A DNA stretch of 64,000 nucleotides from Pseudoalteromonas sp. A25 (GCF_009176705.1 NZ_AP021846.1:2822001-2886000); one strand, 5' to 3'. Counted from the stretch's first letter, positions 50,742 through 61,070 are shown. Translations and numbers: made by a program. Notes: generated by a model not told the origin, from the letters alone.

Positions 50742-51059
50742 TTGAATTCTGAACAACTTTTAGACTTTGCTTTGGACAAAGTTGACGATATGAAGGCCCG
50801 CGATGTAGTGAAACTTGACGTGCGTGATGTATCTTCAGTAACCGATTACTTGGTGATTTGCTCTGGTAACTCTAAGCGTCATGTCCAGTCAATTGCAGAG
50901 CATGTTGCAAAAGAGGCACGCCATGCTGGTGAAGAACCACTGGGTCAAGAAGGACAAGATGTTGGTGAGTGGGTGTTAGTAGATTTAGGTGATGTGGTAG
51001 TACACGTTATGCAAGATCAAACTCGCGATCTATACGACCTAGAAAAGCTTTGGGGCTAA
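50742..51059 (+). CDS. rsfS: Ribosome silencing factor RsfS
   Basis: 105 residues, the same length as E. coli RsfS. The start is TTG 50742 with a GAAGAG box. Motifs DVSSVTDYLVICSGNSKRHVQSIAEHV and GQEGQDVGEWVLVDLGDVVVHVM. It binds L14 and prevents subunit joining in starvation. E. coli has cobC between nadD and rsfS; here there is none. Confidence 0.95.
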   Translation: MNSEQLLDFALDKVDDMKARDVVKLDVRDVSSVTDYLVICSGNSKRHVQSIAEHVAKEARHAGEEPLGQEGQDVGEWVLVDLGDVVVHVMQDQTRDLYDLEKLWG

Positions 51060-51062
51060 GGT

Positions 51063-51533
51063 TTGAAAATTCAACTAGTTGCTGTTGGAACCAAAATGCC
51101 AGCTTGGGTCGAAACTGGTTTCAAAGAGTATCAACGCCGATTTCCAAAGGATATGCCGTTAGAACTCATTGAAATCCCCGCAGGCAAACGCGGTAAAAAT
51201 GCTGATATAAAAAGGATTTTACAAATTGAAGGCGAAAAAACGTTAGCTGCAATTCCCAAGGGAAACCGCGTAGTGACTTTAGAAGTAACCGGAAAACCGT
51301 GGGATACGCACCAATTAGCCAATAATATGCAAAAGTGGCAATTAGATGGCCGCGATATCAGTTTATTAATTGGTGGCCCAGAGGGGTTAGCACCTGAATG
51401 TATTGCTGCCTCAGAGCAAAAGTGGTCTTTATCGAATTTAACACTACCTCACCCACTAGTACGTATTATTGTTGCAGAGAGCCTCTACCGTGGCTGGAGC
51501 CTAAACAACAATCATCCTTACCACAGAGAATAG
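51063..51533 (+). CDS. rlmH: 23S rRNA pseudouridine-1915 N3-methyltransferase RlmH
   Basis: 156 residues with TTG start at 51063, preceded by AAGG and three bases after the rsfS stop. The SPOUT fold shows [29 protein letters not shown] and the [22 protein letters not shown] knot with final YHRE. It methylates m3Psi1915 in helix 69. Confidence 0.96.
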   Translation: MKIQLVAVGTKMPAWVETGFKEYQRRFPKDMPLELIEIPAGKRGKNADIKRILQIEGEKTLAAIPKGNRVVTLEVTGKPWDTHQLANNMQKWQLDGRDISLLIGGPEGLAPECIAASEQKWSLSNLTLPHPLVRIIVAESLYRGWSLNNNHPYHRE

Positions 51534-51543
51534 TTATTTTACA

Positions 51544-53412
51544 ATGATAAAAACAAGGCCAACGATCCGCGACCACTCCGCCGAAGCAAATTTATTTGCC
51601 CGTCGCGCTTTCATTGGCTTTGTTTTTGTTGTTTCTCTTATCGGTCTTTTGATATTAAATGTATACAACTTGCAAGTTGTGGACTTTGATACCTACAAAA
51701 CACGCTCTAATGATAACCGTATCAAGGTGATCCCTGTTGCCCCAAACCGTGGACTGATCTACGACCGAAATGGGGTATTACTGGCTGAGAATCGGCCTGT
51801 TTATAATTTGGAAGTCGTTCCGGAAGACGTTGATAACCTAGATAAAAGCCTACAAGAGCTCAGTAAATTGCTTCCCATATCAGAGCAACAAATTGCTGAT
51901 TTTAAAGAAGACATACGGCACAATCGGCGCTTCAAAAGTCAGGTATTAAAATCCCGTCTTAATGAAACAGAGGTTGCCACTTTTTCAGTCAATCAACACA
52001 AATTTCCTGGGTTTAGCATCGAAGCTCGCTTATCTCGCTATTATCCATACGGTGACACACTTACTCATGCTTTAGGGTATGTGGCGAAATTAAATCAACA
52101 GGAACTTGATGAGCTGGAGCGACAAAATCGTGCTACTAACTATCGCGCGACACATGATATTGGTAAATTAGGCATAGAAAAGTACTACGAACAACAACTA
52201 CACGGAACAGTTGGGTCGCAGCGTGTTGAAGTAAACAACCGTGGCAGAGTACTTCGCACATTGAGTGTTGAACCCCCAACTCCCGGCCAAGATTTAGTCC
52301 TCACTTTAGACATTGGATTGCAACAAATTGCTCAGCATGCTCTTAAAGATACACGAGGAGCCGTTATTGCGATCGATCCTAAAGATGGCGGCATACTCGC
52401 GCTCTATTCGAACCCCAGTTATGACCCAAACTTATTCGTACACGGCATTAGCTCGCAGGACTACAAAAAACTGTTAAATGAAGATAGACCATTGATTAAT
52501 CGAGTGACACAAGGCCGTTACCCGCCAGCTTCAACAATAAAACCACACTTAGCAATTCTAGGGCTAGAAGAGGGCATCGTCACCGAAGAGACAAAAATTA
52601 AAGACCCAGGCTTTTTCCAAATTCCCAATGTCGATCACAGGTGGCGAGATCACGTCAGTTGGGGCCATGGCCTTGTCGATGTATATACCGCAATTGAAGA
52701 GTCTTGCGACACCTACTTTTACCGAATCGCCTATAAACTAGGGATTAGCAAAATTGCTAACTTTATGGACCAATTTGGCTTTGGTGATTTATCCGGTATT
52801 GATATTCATGAAGAGACAACCGCCATATTACCAACGGTAGAGTGGAAACGCGCACGATTTAGAGAAAACTGGTGGCCAGGTGATACCATCTCTGTCGGTA
52901 TTGGTCAGGGTTACTGGACCGCAACGCCAATTCAAATTGCAAATTCAGTGAGTATTTTGGTAAATAGAGGCGCACACCGCCAGCCCCATTTAGTGCAAGT
53001 AGCCAAACAAGAAGAAGCCGTTACGCAGCTATTTACAGAAGAAAAACCGCCAGTCACGCTTAAAAACCCTCATCATTGGAAAATTGCATTAGATGCGATG
53101 CACAATACCGTACTTCGAGGAACCGCGCGTAGAGCTTTTAAGGGCGCAACCTATGACCCAGCAGGTAAAACAGGGACCGCACAAGTCGTGAGTATTGCTC
53201 AAGACCAAGAATATGATGCAAAAAATATGAAGGAACGTCATCGAGATAACGCGGTATATACAGGCTTTGCCCCTTTTGACGACCCACGAATCGTAGTAGC
53301 GATTGTGGTTGAGAACCAAAAAGCAGGTGGCGGTGCAATCGCCGCTCCTATTGCTAGGCAAATAATGGATTACTACTTCTCTGCCTACCCGCTAGACACG
53401 GAGACGCCATGA
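51544..53412 (+). CDS. mrdA: Penicillin-binding protein 2
   Basis: 622 residues. One N-terminal membrane helix (FIGFVFVVSLIGLLILNVYN), a pedestal domain, then a transpeptidase with the SxxK motif in YPPASTIKPHL, SxD-type SCDTYF and KTG in AGKTGTAQVV. It cross-links peptidoglycan for cell elongation with RodA. The ATGA-type overlap with mrdB (53409-53412) is as in E. coli. Confidence 0.97.
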   Translation: MIKTRPTIRDHSAEANLFARRAFIGFVFVVSLIGLLILNVYNLQVVDFDTYKTRSNDNRIKVIPVAPNRGLIYDRNGVLLAENRPVYNLEVVPEDVDNLDKSLQELSKLLPISEQQIADFKEDIRHNRRFKSQVLKSRLNETEVATFSVNQHKFPGFSIEARLSRYYPYGDTLTHALGYVAKLNQQELDELERQNRATNYRATHDIGKLGIEKYYEQQLHGTVGSQRVEVNNRGRVLRTLSVEPPTPGQDLVLTLDIGLQQIAQHALKDTRGAVIAIDPKDGGILALYSNPSYDPNLFVHGISSQDYKKLLNEDRPLINRVTQGRYPPASTIKPHLAILGLEEGIVTEETKIKDPGFFQIPNVDHRWRDHVSWGHGLVDVYTAIEESCDTYFYRIAYKLGISKIANFMDQFGFGDLSGIDIHEETTAILPTVEWKRARFRENWWPGDTISVGIGQGYWTATPIQIANSVSILVNRGAHRQPHLVQVAKQEEAVTQLFTEEKPPVTLKNPHHWKIALDAMHNTVLRGTARRAFKGATYDPAGKTGTAQVVSIAQDQEYDAKNMKERHRDNAVYTGFAPFDDPRIVVAIVVENQKAGGGAIAAPIARQIMDYYFSAYPLDTETP

Positions 53413-54518
53413 CCCCGTTGCACAATAAACGTACCATTTGGCAAAAAGTCCACTTAGATTGGCCATTGTTATTAGCATTGACGCTAATGATGTTAGGTAG
53501 TTTAACGGTTGTATATAGTGCCAGTGGCCAAGATATGGGAATGATGATCCGTCACAGCACCCGTATGGCGGGCGCTATCATCGCTATGTTGTTTATGGCG
53601 CAACTCTCCCCTAGTACCTTAAAACGCATTGTAATTCCGATGTACCTAGTTGGCTTGGGTATGTTGGTTGCCGTACTCTTTGTTGGTGTTAGCAGTAAAG
53701 GCGCCCAACGCTGGCTCGACTTAGGTATTACGCGTTTTCAACCCTCAGAGATCATGAAAATCGCCGTACCTATGATGGTTGCATGGTATATTGGCCAACA
53801 CCGCCTTCCACCTTCAATTTGGAATTTGATTGTTGGCTTTACGATTGTTTTAATACCAACGATATTAATTAAAGAGCAACCAGATTTGGGCACATCAATT
53901 TTGATCGCAAGTTCAGGCATTTTCGTGCTTTTTCTCTGTGGCTTAAGTTGGAAGCTTATTGGTATGTTTGCGCTGCTCGCAGGCCCAGCAGGCCTCGCAT
54001 TTTGGCATTATGGTATGCATGCCTATCAAAAACAGCGCGTACTTACCTTTTTAAACCCTGAAAGCGACCCGCTCGGCTCAGGCTATCATATTATTCAGTC
54101 AAAAATCGCTATTGGCTCCGGAGGAGTGGAAGGTAAAGGTTTTCTGCAAGGCACCCAATCCCAACTTGAGTTTCTTCCCGAACGGCACACCGATTTCATT
54201 TTTTCTGTGCTAAGTGAAGAGTTCGGTTTATTTGGCGTAGTAATGCTGTTAAGTGTTTACTTATTTATCATCGGGCGCGGTTTATATATTGCAGTAAACG
54301 CGCAAGACGCATTTAGCAAACTGCTAGCCGGAGCGCTGACCTTAACCTTTTTTGTCTATGTTTTTGTCAATATTGGAATGGTTTCTGGATTACTGCCCGT
54401 AGTGGGTGTTCCTTTACCGCTCATCAGTTATGGCGGTACATCGATGGTGACCTTGATGGCGGGATTTGGCATTATTATGGCTATCGCAACAGATAAGAGG
54501 ATGCTATTGAAATCATGA
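53409..54518 (+). CDS. mrdB: Rod-shape SEDS glycosyltransferase RodA
   Basis: 369 residues with about ten membrane helices. SEDS motifs: SSKGAQRWLDLGITRFQPSEIMKI (catalytic aspartate loop downstream), KEQPDLGTS, and the C-terminal PVVGVPLPLISYGGTSM. It polymerises glycan strands with PBP2. Overlaps by four bases with mrdA and with rlpA. Confidence 0.97.
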   Translation: MTPLHNKRTIWQKVHLDWPLLLALTLMMLGSLTVVYSASGQDMGMMIRHSTRMAGAIIAMLFMAQLSPSTLKRIVIPMYLVGLGMLVAVLFVGVSSKGAQRWLDLGITRFQPSEIMKIAVPMMVAWYIGQHRLPPSIWNLIVGFTIVLIPTILIKEQPDLGTSILIASSGIFVLFLCGLSWKLIGMFALLAGPAGLAFWHYGMHAYQKQRVLTFLNPESDPLGSGYHIIQSKIAIGSGGVEGKGFLQGTQSQLEFLPERHTDFIFSVLSEEFGLFGVVMLLSVYLFIIGRGLYIAVNAQDAFSKLLAGALTLTFFVYVFVNIGMVSGLLPVVGVPLPLISYGGTSMVTLMAGFGIIMAIATDKRMLLKS

Positions 54519-55279
54519 ACAAAGCGCAAATAAAAATCAGTTTGTGTTTTCTTTTGATAACACTAATTAGCGCTTGTAGTAGCCGTTATCACATCAAACA
54601 TGACAAAGCCCCTCTTCGGGCCCCGACCGAGCTTGAAATGCAAGATGCGGTGATCACGAATGAGGCCAAAAGTGTCGCGGCAGGACGCCCTTATGTGGTG
54701 TTAGGAAGAAAGTATACCCCTATGTCTGATGAGCAAGGCTATACAGAGCAAGGTATCGCCTCTTGGTACGGCAGAAAGTTTCATGGCTATCACACCTCTA
54801 ACGGTGAAATATTTAACATGTTTGATATGACCGCGGCTCATAAAACCTTGCCATTGCCTAGTTTTGTCAAGGTTACGAATCTAGATAACGGCAAAAGCGC
54901 CATTGTACGTGTTAATGACCGAGGTCCTTTTCACGATGACAGATTGATCGACCTCTCTTACGCCGCAGCATACAAATTGGGATACCACCTCAATGGTACA
55001 GCCAATGTTAAGGTTGAAGCCATTACCCTTGAACGCCAAGCGCCCCGCTTAACTTACATTCAAGTAGCTGCAGGCAGCCAATTAGATAAAATTCAAGAGA
55101 TAGCTAACTCATTAAAACAAAAGATGACCCTTGATAACGTCATCACTTTAGAAAATGGACTATACAAGTTGCGTTTAGGGCCTATGCAAGGTGACAAACA
55201 CGCACAATCGGTCTTAAATAGCTTACGAAAAGGTGAATTTACTCAAGCCTTCTTGCTTTATAGTGAACAACAACTTTAG
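54515..55279 (+). CDS. rlpA: Septal-ring lytic transglycosylase-type lipoprotein RlpA
   Basis: 254 residues. Lipobox LISAC; DPBB domain (GIASWYGRKFHGYHTSNGEIF, DRGPFHDDRLIDLSYAAA) with the catalytic aspartate/glutamate pattern; C-terminal SPOR-like domain (YIQVAAGSQLDKIQEIANSL). Known RlpA proteins cut or bind denuded glycan at the septum. Shorter than the E. coli protein but with the domains in the same order. Start overlaps mrdB by four bases. Confidence 0.93.
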   Translation: MNKAQIKISLCFLLITLISACSSRYHIKHDKAPLRAPTELEMQDAVITNEAKSVAAGRPYVVLGRKYTPMSDEQGYTEQGIASWYGRKFHGYHTSNGEIFNMFDMTAAHKTLPLPSFVKVTNLDNGKSAIVRVNDRGPFHDDRLIDLSYAAAYKLGYHLNGTANVKVEAITLERQAPRLTYIQVAAGSQLDKIQEIANSLKQKMTLDNVITLENGLYKLRLGPMQGDKHAQSVLNSLRKGEFTQAFLLYSEQQL

Positions 55280-55325
55280 AATATTGCGGTGACGCTGACT
55301 AACCAAACATGAAATTGCGAGCATA

Positions 55326-56489
55326 ATGACTTTATTAAAATCAAAAATTATTACTCAAATTTGCGGCCTTGTGTGTTCTGCTTCTATTTTTGCAGCCAAC
55401 GCGCAAATTCTGCCCTCTCCTCCTCAAGTAAACGCCAAAGGTTATTTTTTAGTTGATTTTACGACTGGCAAAGTCATTGCTGAAGGTGAAGCTGATACCA
55501 AACTTGCCCCAGCTAGCTTAACTAAAATGATGACCAGCTACGTCATTGGTACCGAAATAAACGCAGGTAATATTTCTCCTAGTGATATGGTCACAATTAG
55601 TGAGAAAGCGTGGGCAAAGAACTTTCCAGAATCATCAAAAATGTTTATTGAAGTAGGTAAGCAAGTAAGTGTTGATGATTTAAACCGCGGTATTATTATC
55701 CAATCGGGTAATGACGCTTGCGTTGCTATGGCTGAGCACATAGCTGGTAGCGAGAGTGCGTTTGCAGATCTCATGAATGCTCACGCAGAAAAACTGGGCA
55801 TGAGCAACACCCACTTTATCAACAGCCATGGCTTGGATACAGACGAGCACTACACCACACCTCGAGATATGGCAACACTTGGCGCGGCACTAATTCGTGA
55901 CGTGCCTGATGAGTATGAGCTGTATAAAGAAAAGTCTTTTACCTTCAATGGTATAAAGCAATATAACCGCAACACACTGCTATGGGACGCAAGCCTAGAT
56001 GTTGACGGAATTAAAACAGGCCACACCTCAGAAGCGGGTTATAGCCTAGTCACATCAGCAACAAAAGACGACATGCGTCTGATTGCTGTTGTTATGGGTA
56101 CTGCCAGTGAGCGTGCGCGTAAGGTTGAAAGCAAAAAGTTACTCAATTATGGCTTTAGATTTTTTGAAACAATCACGCCTTACAAAGCCGGTGATAGCTT
56201 TGTAGATCAACGTATTTGGATGGGTAACAAAGAAACGGTGTCACTCGGTATTTTACAAGATACGCCTATTACCATTCCACGTGGACAACGCAAAAATCTT
56301 AAAGCAAACTTTGAGCTAGATAAAACGCTTGAAGCTCCCCTAGCCAAAGGCACTAAGGTAGGCACTTTATTTTTACAACTGGAAGGCGAAGAAATCGCAC
56401 AATATCCACTTGTAACACTTGAAGAAGTTGGTGAAGGAAGCTTTTTCTCGAAGATTTACGACTATCTACGTTTACAGATCGCGCAATAA
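55326..56489 (+). CDS. dacA: D-alanyl-D-alanine carboxypeptidase (PBP5-type)
   Basis: 387 residues. Signal peptide (after residue about 26), active-site SxxK in APASLTKMMTS, SGN in IIQSGNDACVAM, KTG in DGIKTGHTSEAGY, a C-terminal beta-domain and an amphipathic tail (SFFSKIYDYLRLQIAQ) for membrane attachment. It trims pentapeptides. Follows rlpA by 46 bases. Confidence 0.96.
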   Translation: MTLLKSKIITQICGLVCSASIFAANAQILPSPPQVNAKGYFLVDFTTGKVIAEGEADTKLAPASLTKMMTSYVIGTEINAGNISPSDMVTISEKAWAKNFPESSKMFIEVGKQVSVDDLNRGIIIQSGNDACVAMAEHIAGSESAFADLMNAHAEKLGMSNTHFINSHGLDTDEHYTTPRDMATLGAALIRDVPDEYELYKEKSFTFNGIKQYNRNTLLWDASLDVDGIKTGHTSEAGYSLVTSATKDDMRLIAVVMGTASERARKVESKKLLNYGFRFFETITPYKAGDSFVDQRIWMGNKETVSLGILQDTPITIPRGQRKNLKANFELDKTLEAPLAKGTKVGTLFLQLEGEEIAQYPLVTLEEVGEGSFFSKIYDYLRLQIAQ

Positions 56490-56506
56490 TCCAAAAATCA
56501 GAAATG

Positions 56507-56536
56507 AACGCCTCCAATGTGAGGCGTTTTTTTTTG
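56507..56536 (+). terminator. Rho-independent terminator after dacA
   Basis: AACGCCTC and GAGGCGTT arms with a six-base loop and a run of Ts. It separates the mrd-dacA unit from ybeD. Confidence 0.9.
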
Positions 56537-56640
56537 CCGTAAAAATGGTAGAATGCCGCCATTATTTTCGGTTAGTAACCATAAACCGATTTGTTGAACT
56601 TGCAAGCTAGCAAGATAGTTCCAGTAGTGAGGACACCGTT

Positions 56641-56919
56641 GTGGTAAAGCCAGTAAAAAATACTAAGTTTGATGAATACTTAGAATTCCCATGCCCGTTC
56701 ACCTTTAAAATTATGGGTGTTGCAAACGTGAACCTTACGGACCAAGTATTAACCAAACTGCAAGCAATCGCACCTGGTGATTATGCACCAAAAGTGAAGC
56801 CCAGCAGTAAAGGCACCTATGAGTCTATTACTGTGGTGGCCACAGTGACATCAAAAGAGCATATTGAACAAATCTATACTGAAATTGGCTCGTTAGAAGA
56901 CGTACGTTACGTACTTTAA
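56641..56919 (+). CDS. ybeD: DUF493 protein YbeD
   Basis: 92 residues, GTG start with a GAGG box. The ferredoxin-like ACT-type fold motif [13 protein letters not shown], and [24 protein letters not shown], are those of the YbeD family that precedes lipB. Its molecular function is not established. The stop overlaps the lipB start (TAATG). Confidence 0.93.
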   Translation: MVKPVKNTKFDEYLEFPCPFTFKIMGVANVNLTDQVLTKLQAIAPGDYAPKVKPSSKGTYESITVVATVTSKEHIEQIYTEIGSLEDVRYVL

Positions 56920-57587
56920 TGGACATATCGACTATGAGTCAGCATAAAGTGATCGTGCGCCAACTTGGCCGACGTAGCTATGAACCTATTTGGCAAAAAA
57001 TGCAAGCATATACCGATCAGCGTGATGACAGCAGTGCTGACGAAATCTGGCTGGTTGAGCATGAGAGTGTCTTTACCCAAGGCCAAGCAGGAAAAGATGA
57101 GCATTTACTTGCCCCTGGTGATATTCCCGTGATCAAAGTCGATCGAGGTGGTCAAGTGACCTATCATGGCCCTGGGCAGCAAATGATGTATGTCCTGTTC
57201 AACTTGCGTCGTTTGAAAATCGGTGTTCGTGAATTGGTCACCTGGTTAGAACAGTGCATCATAGACTTTTTGGCAGAACATAACATCACAGCATACGCAA
57301 AAGCCGATGCACCAGGCGTATATGTTGATAATAGCAAAATTGCCTCTTTAGGACTGAGAGTTCGACGAGGTTGCTCTTTTCATGGCTTAGCACTCAATGT
57401 CGATATGGACATGTCGCCATTTTTAAGAATTAATCCGTGCGGCTATGCCGGCATGAATATGGTGCAAACAAGCGAATTAAATGGCCCAGCCTCTATGGAA
57501 AAAGTAGGCAATGGGCTCGTCAAACACATGCTAAAGCGACTTAATGCTGAAGTTGTAGAGCACACACAAGGGTTTGAAAACGAATGA
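56919..57587 (+). CDS. lipB: Octanoyltransferase LipB
   Basis: 222 residues. Motifs: [39 protein letters not shown], catalytic lysine in [14 protein letters not shown] and cysteine in [11 protein letters not shown]. LipB moves octanoyl from ACP to lipoyl domains. ATG 56919 overlaps the ybeD stop and has an in-frame ATG five codons on. lipA starts four bases before its end. Confidence 0.95.
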   Translation: MDISTMSQHKVIVRQLGRRSYEPIWQKMQAYTDQRDDSSADEIWLVEHESVFTQGQAGKDEHLLAPGDIPVIKVDRGGQVTYHGPGQQMMYVLFNLRRLKIGVRELVTWLEQCIIDFLAEHNITAYAKADAPGVYVDNSKIASLGLRVRRGCSFHGLALNVDMDMSPFLRINPCGYAGMNMVQTSELNGPASMEKVGNGLVKHMLKRLNAEVVEHTQGFENE

Positions 57588-58549
57588 GTAAACCAGTAAA
57601 AATGGAGCCTGGGGTAAAGCTTCGCGATGCTGAAAAAATGGCATTGATCCCCGTAAAAGTACTCCCCACTGAACGACAAGAAATGCTACGCAAACCTGAT
57701 TGGTTGAAGATCCGTTTACCAAAATCAAGTGAGCGCATTGATGGTATTAAACAAGCCATGCGTAAGCATGGTTTACATTCAGTATGTGAAGAGGCATCTT
57801 GTCCAAACCTATCTGAATGCTTTAACCATGGTACTGCCACATTCATGATCTTAGGGGCAATTTGTACCCGACGCTGCCCATTTTGTGACGTTGCCCACGG
57901 CCGTCCACTGAAGCCCGATGCTGAAGAACCAGAAAAGCTAGCACTGACGATTAAAGATATGAAGTTAAGCTACGTGGTCATTACTTCAGTAGATAGAGAT
58001 GATTTACGAGATGGCGGTGCGCAACACTTTGCCGACTGTATAACAGCCATTCGTAAACATAACCCAGATATCACAATAGAGATTTTAGTGCCTGATTTTC
58101 GTGGTCGAATGGAACGTGCACTCGAGATATTAACCGAGACACCACCGGATGTATTTAACCACAACCTAGAAACAGCGCCACGTTTATATAAACTGGCACG
58201 TCCTGGCGCCGACTATAAGTGGTCATTAGAGTTATTACGCCGCTTCAAAGAGGCTCACCCTAATGTTAAGACCAAATCAGGCTTGATGGTTGGTCTGGGT
58301 GAAGAAATGTCAGAAATCGAAGAAGTACTTAGAGACTTGCGCGCGCATAACGTTGATATGTTAACGGTCGGTCAATACTTACAACCATCTAAACACCACT
58401 TACCAGTTAAACGCTATGTGCCGCCGGTGGAGTTTGATGCATTAAAAGAATATGCAGATAACATTGGTTTTACACACGCGGCATGTGGTCCTTTCGTTCG
58501 CTCAAGTTACCATGCAGATCAGCAAGCTGCTGGTAAAGAAGTAAAATAA
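57584..58549 (+). CDS. lipA: Lipoyl synthase LipA
   Basis: 321 residues, equal to E. coli. Auxiliary cluster cysteines in [12 protein letters not shown], the radical-SAM motif CTRRCPFC, and the family's C-terminal [11 protein letters not shown]. It inserts two sulfurs into the octanoyl chain delivered by LipB. Closed by a strong terminator. Confidence 0.97.
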   Translation: MSKPVKMEPGVKLRDAEKMALIPVKVLPTERQEMLRKPDWLKIRLPKSSERIDGIKQAMRKHGLHSVCEEASCPNLSECFNHGTATFMILGAICTRRCPFCDVAHGRPLKPDAEEPEKLALTIKDMKLSYVVITSVDRDDLRDGGAQHFADCITAIRKHNPDITIEILVPDFRGRMERALEILTETPPDVFNHNLETAPRLYKLARPGADYKWSLELLRRFKEAHPNVKTKSGLMVGLGEEMSEIEEVLRDLRAHNVDMLTVGQYLQPSKHHLPVKRYVPPVEFDALKEYADNIGFTHAACGPFVRSSYHADQQAAGKEVK

Positions 58550-58557
58550 CACTGTTA

Positions 58558-58585
58558 AAAAAGCGCCTTTCAGGCGCTTTTTTTA
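58558..58585 (+). terminator. Rho-independent terminator after lipA
   Basis: AAGCGCC and GGCGCTT arms with a five-base loop and a T run, eight bases after the lipA stop. Confidence 0.9.
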
Positions 58586-58679
58586 TGCCAAACACATCTC
58601 ATTACCTCTGTCATTTAAGATCAGGTAAGACCATTATCAAGCACATAATTTGCTACATTCCGTACCTGAATGACAAACT

Positions 58680-58697
58680 CGTAAAACATAGATTACA
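58680..58697 (+). promoter_or_regulatory. Candidate TyrR box upstream of tyrP
   Basis: CGTAAA-N6-ATTACA against the TyrR consensus TGTAAA-N6-TTTACA: 5/6 in each half. It lies about 90 bases before the tyrP start. In E. coli tyrP is TyrR-controlled, so the position is sensible. Untested here. Confidence 0.45.
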
Positions 58698-58787
58698 ATC
58701 CTTAACATTGATTTATGGCAAAACTATTTCATTTTTTTATCGACCAGTATATCTTGCTGGACTCTCTCACAAATAAAGGGGCAATTT

Positions 58788-59993
58788 GTGCTTAAAAATA
58801 AAACGCTGGGGAGTATGCTGATCGTCGCAGGTACGACCATAGGTGCAGGTATGTTAGCGCTACCTATTGCATCTGCCGGCCTTGGCTTTACCACAGCTTT
58901 GATACTCATTTTGCTGTCATGGCTGCTGATGACCTATACCGCGCTATTGATGCTTGAGCTGCACCAATACGCCAGTGCTGATGCAACACTTAATACCTTG
59001 GCTAAATCAATTTTAGGCAAACGGGGGCAGTATGTTGCAAATTTTGCAATGGTCTTTTTGTTCTACGCCTTATGTGCAGCTTATATTGCAGGGGGAGGGG
59101 CACAGTTACAAGAAAAAATCAGCAATTTACTTGGCATCGAAGTAGCCCCTCAGGCTGGCTCAATTTTACTGGCCATTGTGGTTGCCTGTGTCGTAACAGC
59201 AGGCACTGGTACTGTAGATAAACTCAATAAAATGCTCTTTGCAATTAAAATTACCGTACTTGCCAGCTTGTTTTTTGTATTGAGTCCTTATGTTCACGGG
59301 CAACACTTACTCGATATGCCAATTCAACAAGGGCTCGTGCTATCTGCAATTCCCGTTATTTTCACTTCTTTTGGGTTTCATGGCTCAATTCCTTCTATCG
59401 TAAAATACGTTGGCTTAGATATTAAATCGCTACGCAGAGTCATGATGTTTGGCGCAGCACTGCCGCTGGTTATTTATGTATTTTGGCAATTGCTCAGCCA
59501 AGGCGTTATGAGTCAGCAAAGCTTGATGCAAAGTGAAGGTTTATCAGGCTTCGTCAGCAATATTTCTAGCATTGCACACAATCCTCATATCAGCACATTT
59601 GTTACTGTTTTTGCTGACTTGGCCTTAGCCACCTCATTTCTAGGAGTAAGCTTAGGTTTATTTGATTTTTTTGCTGACGCTTTCAAAAAAGGCAATGGCA
59701 AACTAGATCGCAGTAAAACAGCACTCATTACCTTTTTGCCACCACTTGGGTTTGCCCTGTTTTACCCTAAAGGTTTTATTATGGCATTAGGTTATGCAGC
59801 AATCGCACTGGTAGTGTTGGCTATATTTCTGCCTGTAGCGATGGTTTGGTCGCAGCGCCGCCAAGGTCTTCAAAGTGAAGGCTATCAAGTGCGTGGTGGA
59901 TCACTTGGGTTAGGTGTCGCCGCATTATGTGGCATATTGATTATCGCCGCACAGGGGCTGCAAATGCTAGGGCTCATTCCTTCTTTAGGTTAA
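58788..59993 (+). CDS. tyrP: Aromatic amino-acid (tyrosine) permease TyrP-like
   Basis: 401 residues, GTG start. Eleven or so hydrophobic helices of the HAAAP family: LGSMLIVAGTTIGAGMLALPI at the N-terminus, SAIPVIFTSFGFHGSIPSIVKYV in the middle and DLALATSFLGVSLGLFDFF later, close to E. coli TyrP. It imports tyrosine with protons; relatives Mtr and TnaB take tryptophan. A candidate TyrR box lies upstream. Confidence 0.88.
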   Translation: MLKNKTLGSMLIVAGTTIGAGMLALPIASAGLGFTTALILILLSWLLMTYTALLMLELHQYASADATLNTLAKSILGKRGQYVANFAMVFLFYALCAAYIAGGGAQLQEKISNLLGIEVAPQAGSILLAIVVACVVTAGTGTVDKLNKMLFAIKITVLASLFFVLSPYVHGQHLLDMPIQQGLVLSAIPVIFTSFGFHGSIPSIVKYVGLDIKSLRRVMMFGAALPLVIYVFWQLLSQGVMSQQSLMQSEGLSGFVSNISSIAHNPHISTFVTVFADLALATSFLGVSLGLFDFFADAFKKGNGKLDRSKTALITFLPPLGFALFYPKGFIMALGYAAIALVVLAIFLPVAMVWSQRRQGLQSEGYQVRGGSLGLGVAALCGILIIAAQGLQMLGLIPSLG

Positions 59994-60082
59994 ATAACCT
60001 CAGCACTGAGTGAGCAAATATTCTCACTTGTGGCGTTAAAGTGTACGTATCGAAAGTTTATAAGTTCGATGGTGCTTAGATA

Positions 60083-60124
60083 TAAAAAAACCCCTGTAAT
60101 TGGCTAGTCCAACCATCAGGGGTT
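60083..60124 (-). terminator. Terminator after pomB
   Basis: On the minus strand, AACCCCTG and CAGGGGTT arms around a 20-base loop that itself pairs (TTGG/CCAA), then TTTTTTTATA. It ends pomAB transcription. Confidence 0.8.
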
Positions 60125-60132
60125 ACTTCAAT

Positions 60133-61065
60133 TTAGTTCTGTCCTGAGACTTCGATTGGATCTGACTCTTTTGGTTTACCTTGTAAAATAGAGATCTCCA
60201 CTCGCCTGTTACGTCTTCTATCCGCATTGCTTTCATTGGGAACCAGTGGTCTTGTATCAGCATGCCCTACAACTACTAAACGATTTTTATCAAAGCCCGA
60301 CGCTTTAACCATTTCACTGGCAACTGCAACCGCTCGTGTGGCCGATAAGTCCCAGTTATTGCTATATAACTCGTTACTTACTTGAAAGTCATCAGTGTGC
60401 CCTGACACCGTTATTTCTCCGGGTACATCTTTGAGTAAATCTGCAATCTCTAAAATAGTAGGCGTAAATTTGGGTTGTAAAAAAGCACTCCCCGATGGAA
60501 AGGCGCCATTTTCTTGAATTCGTATGATAATTTGCTGACCCAGAGACTCGAGCTCTATTGCTCCGTCCATAATCTGCTTTTCTAATTGCTGTGCTATTTT
60601 CTTTACAAGCTCATTCACTTGCTCTTGTTCTGCAGCTGATACAGCTTGTGTCATTGCCTGCTCTTGCGAAGTACTTTGTGATTCACCACCGCGTTTATTT
60701 CCACGCTGCTCCTGCCTGCCCCCAGCAGAACTCTCTTCACCAGCTTGAAACTCTAGCATTTGCTGAGTCATTTCTACAGTTTGTTGCTGTATCGTTTCAA
60801 TTGGCGTCGGTTCGGGTTTACCAGGGGTAAACTCCATCGCAATAACACTGGTCCCCTTTGGAATATCTTTTACTTCTATTTTGTTTTGTACACCAAATGC
60901 AAACTTCATCGAGCCCGCAATTTGTTTGAATTTCAAAACGTCCATTTCCGAAAATGCTAAAAGCAGAACGAAAAAGCACATCAGCAAAGACATTAGATCT
61001 GCAAATGTTCCCATCCAAGCAGGTAGCCCAGGAGGAGGACATTTACACTCTTTTTCGTCAGACAT
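60133..61065 (-). CDS. pomB: Sodium-type flagellar stator protein PomB
   Basis: 310 residues. A single N-terminal helix carries the ion-binding aspartate in PAWMGTFADLMSLLMCFFVLLLAFSEMD. A Gln/Glu-rich periplasmic linker (about 90-160) follows, then an OmpA-like peptidoglycan-binding domain (ITVSGHTDDFQVSNELYSNNWDLSATRA, GHADTRPLVPNESNADRRRNRRVEI). The sequence pattern is PomB rather than proton-type MotB. Five bases after pomA. Confidence 0.95.
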   Translation of the reverse strand: MSDEKECKCPPPGLPAWMGTFADLMSLLMCFFVLLLAFSEMDVLKFKQIAGSMKFAFGVQNKIEVKDIPKGTSVIAMEFTPGKPEPTPIETIQQQTVEMTQQMLEFQAGEESSAGGRQEQRGNKRGGESQSTSQEQAMTQAVSAAEQEQVNELVKKIAQQLEKQIMDGAIELESLGQQIIIRIQENGAFPSGSAFLQPKFTPTILEIADLLKDVPGEITVSGHTDDFQVSNELYSNNWDLSATRAVAVASEMVKASGFDKNRLVVVGHADTRPLVPNESNADRRRNRRVEISILQGKPKESDPIEVSGQN

Positions 61066-61070
61066 CTGCG

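Noticed and set aside
58585..58776. 63-codon open frame between lipA and tyrP
   Set aside because: It starts just behind the lipA terminator without a ribosome-binding site, and the region holds a candidate TyrR operator instead.
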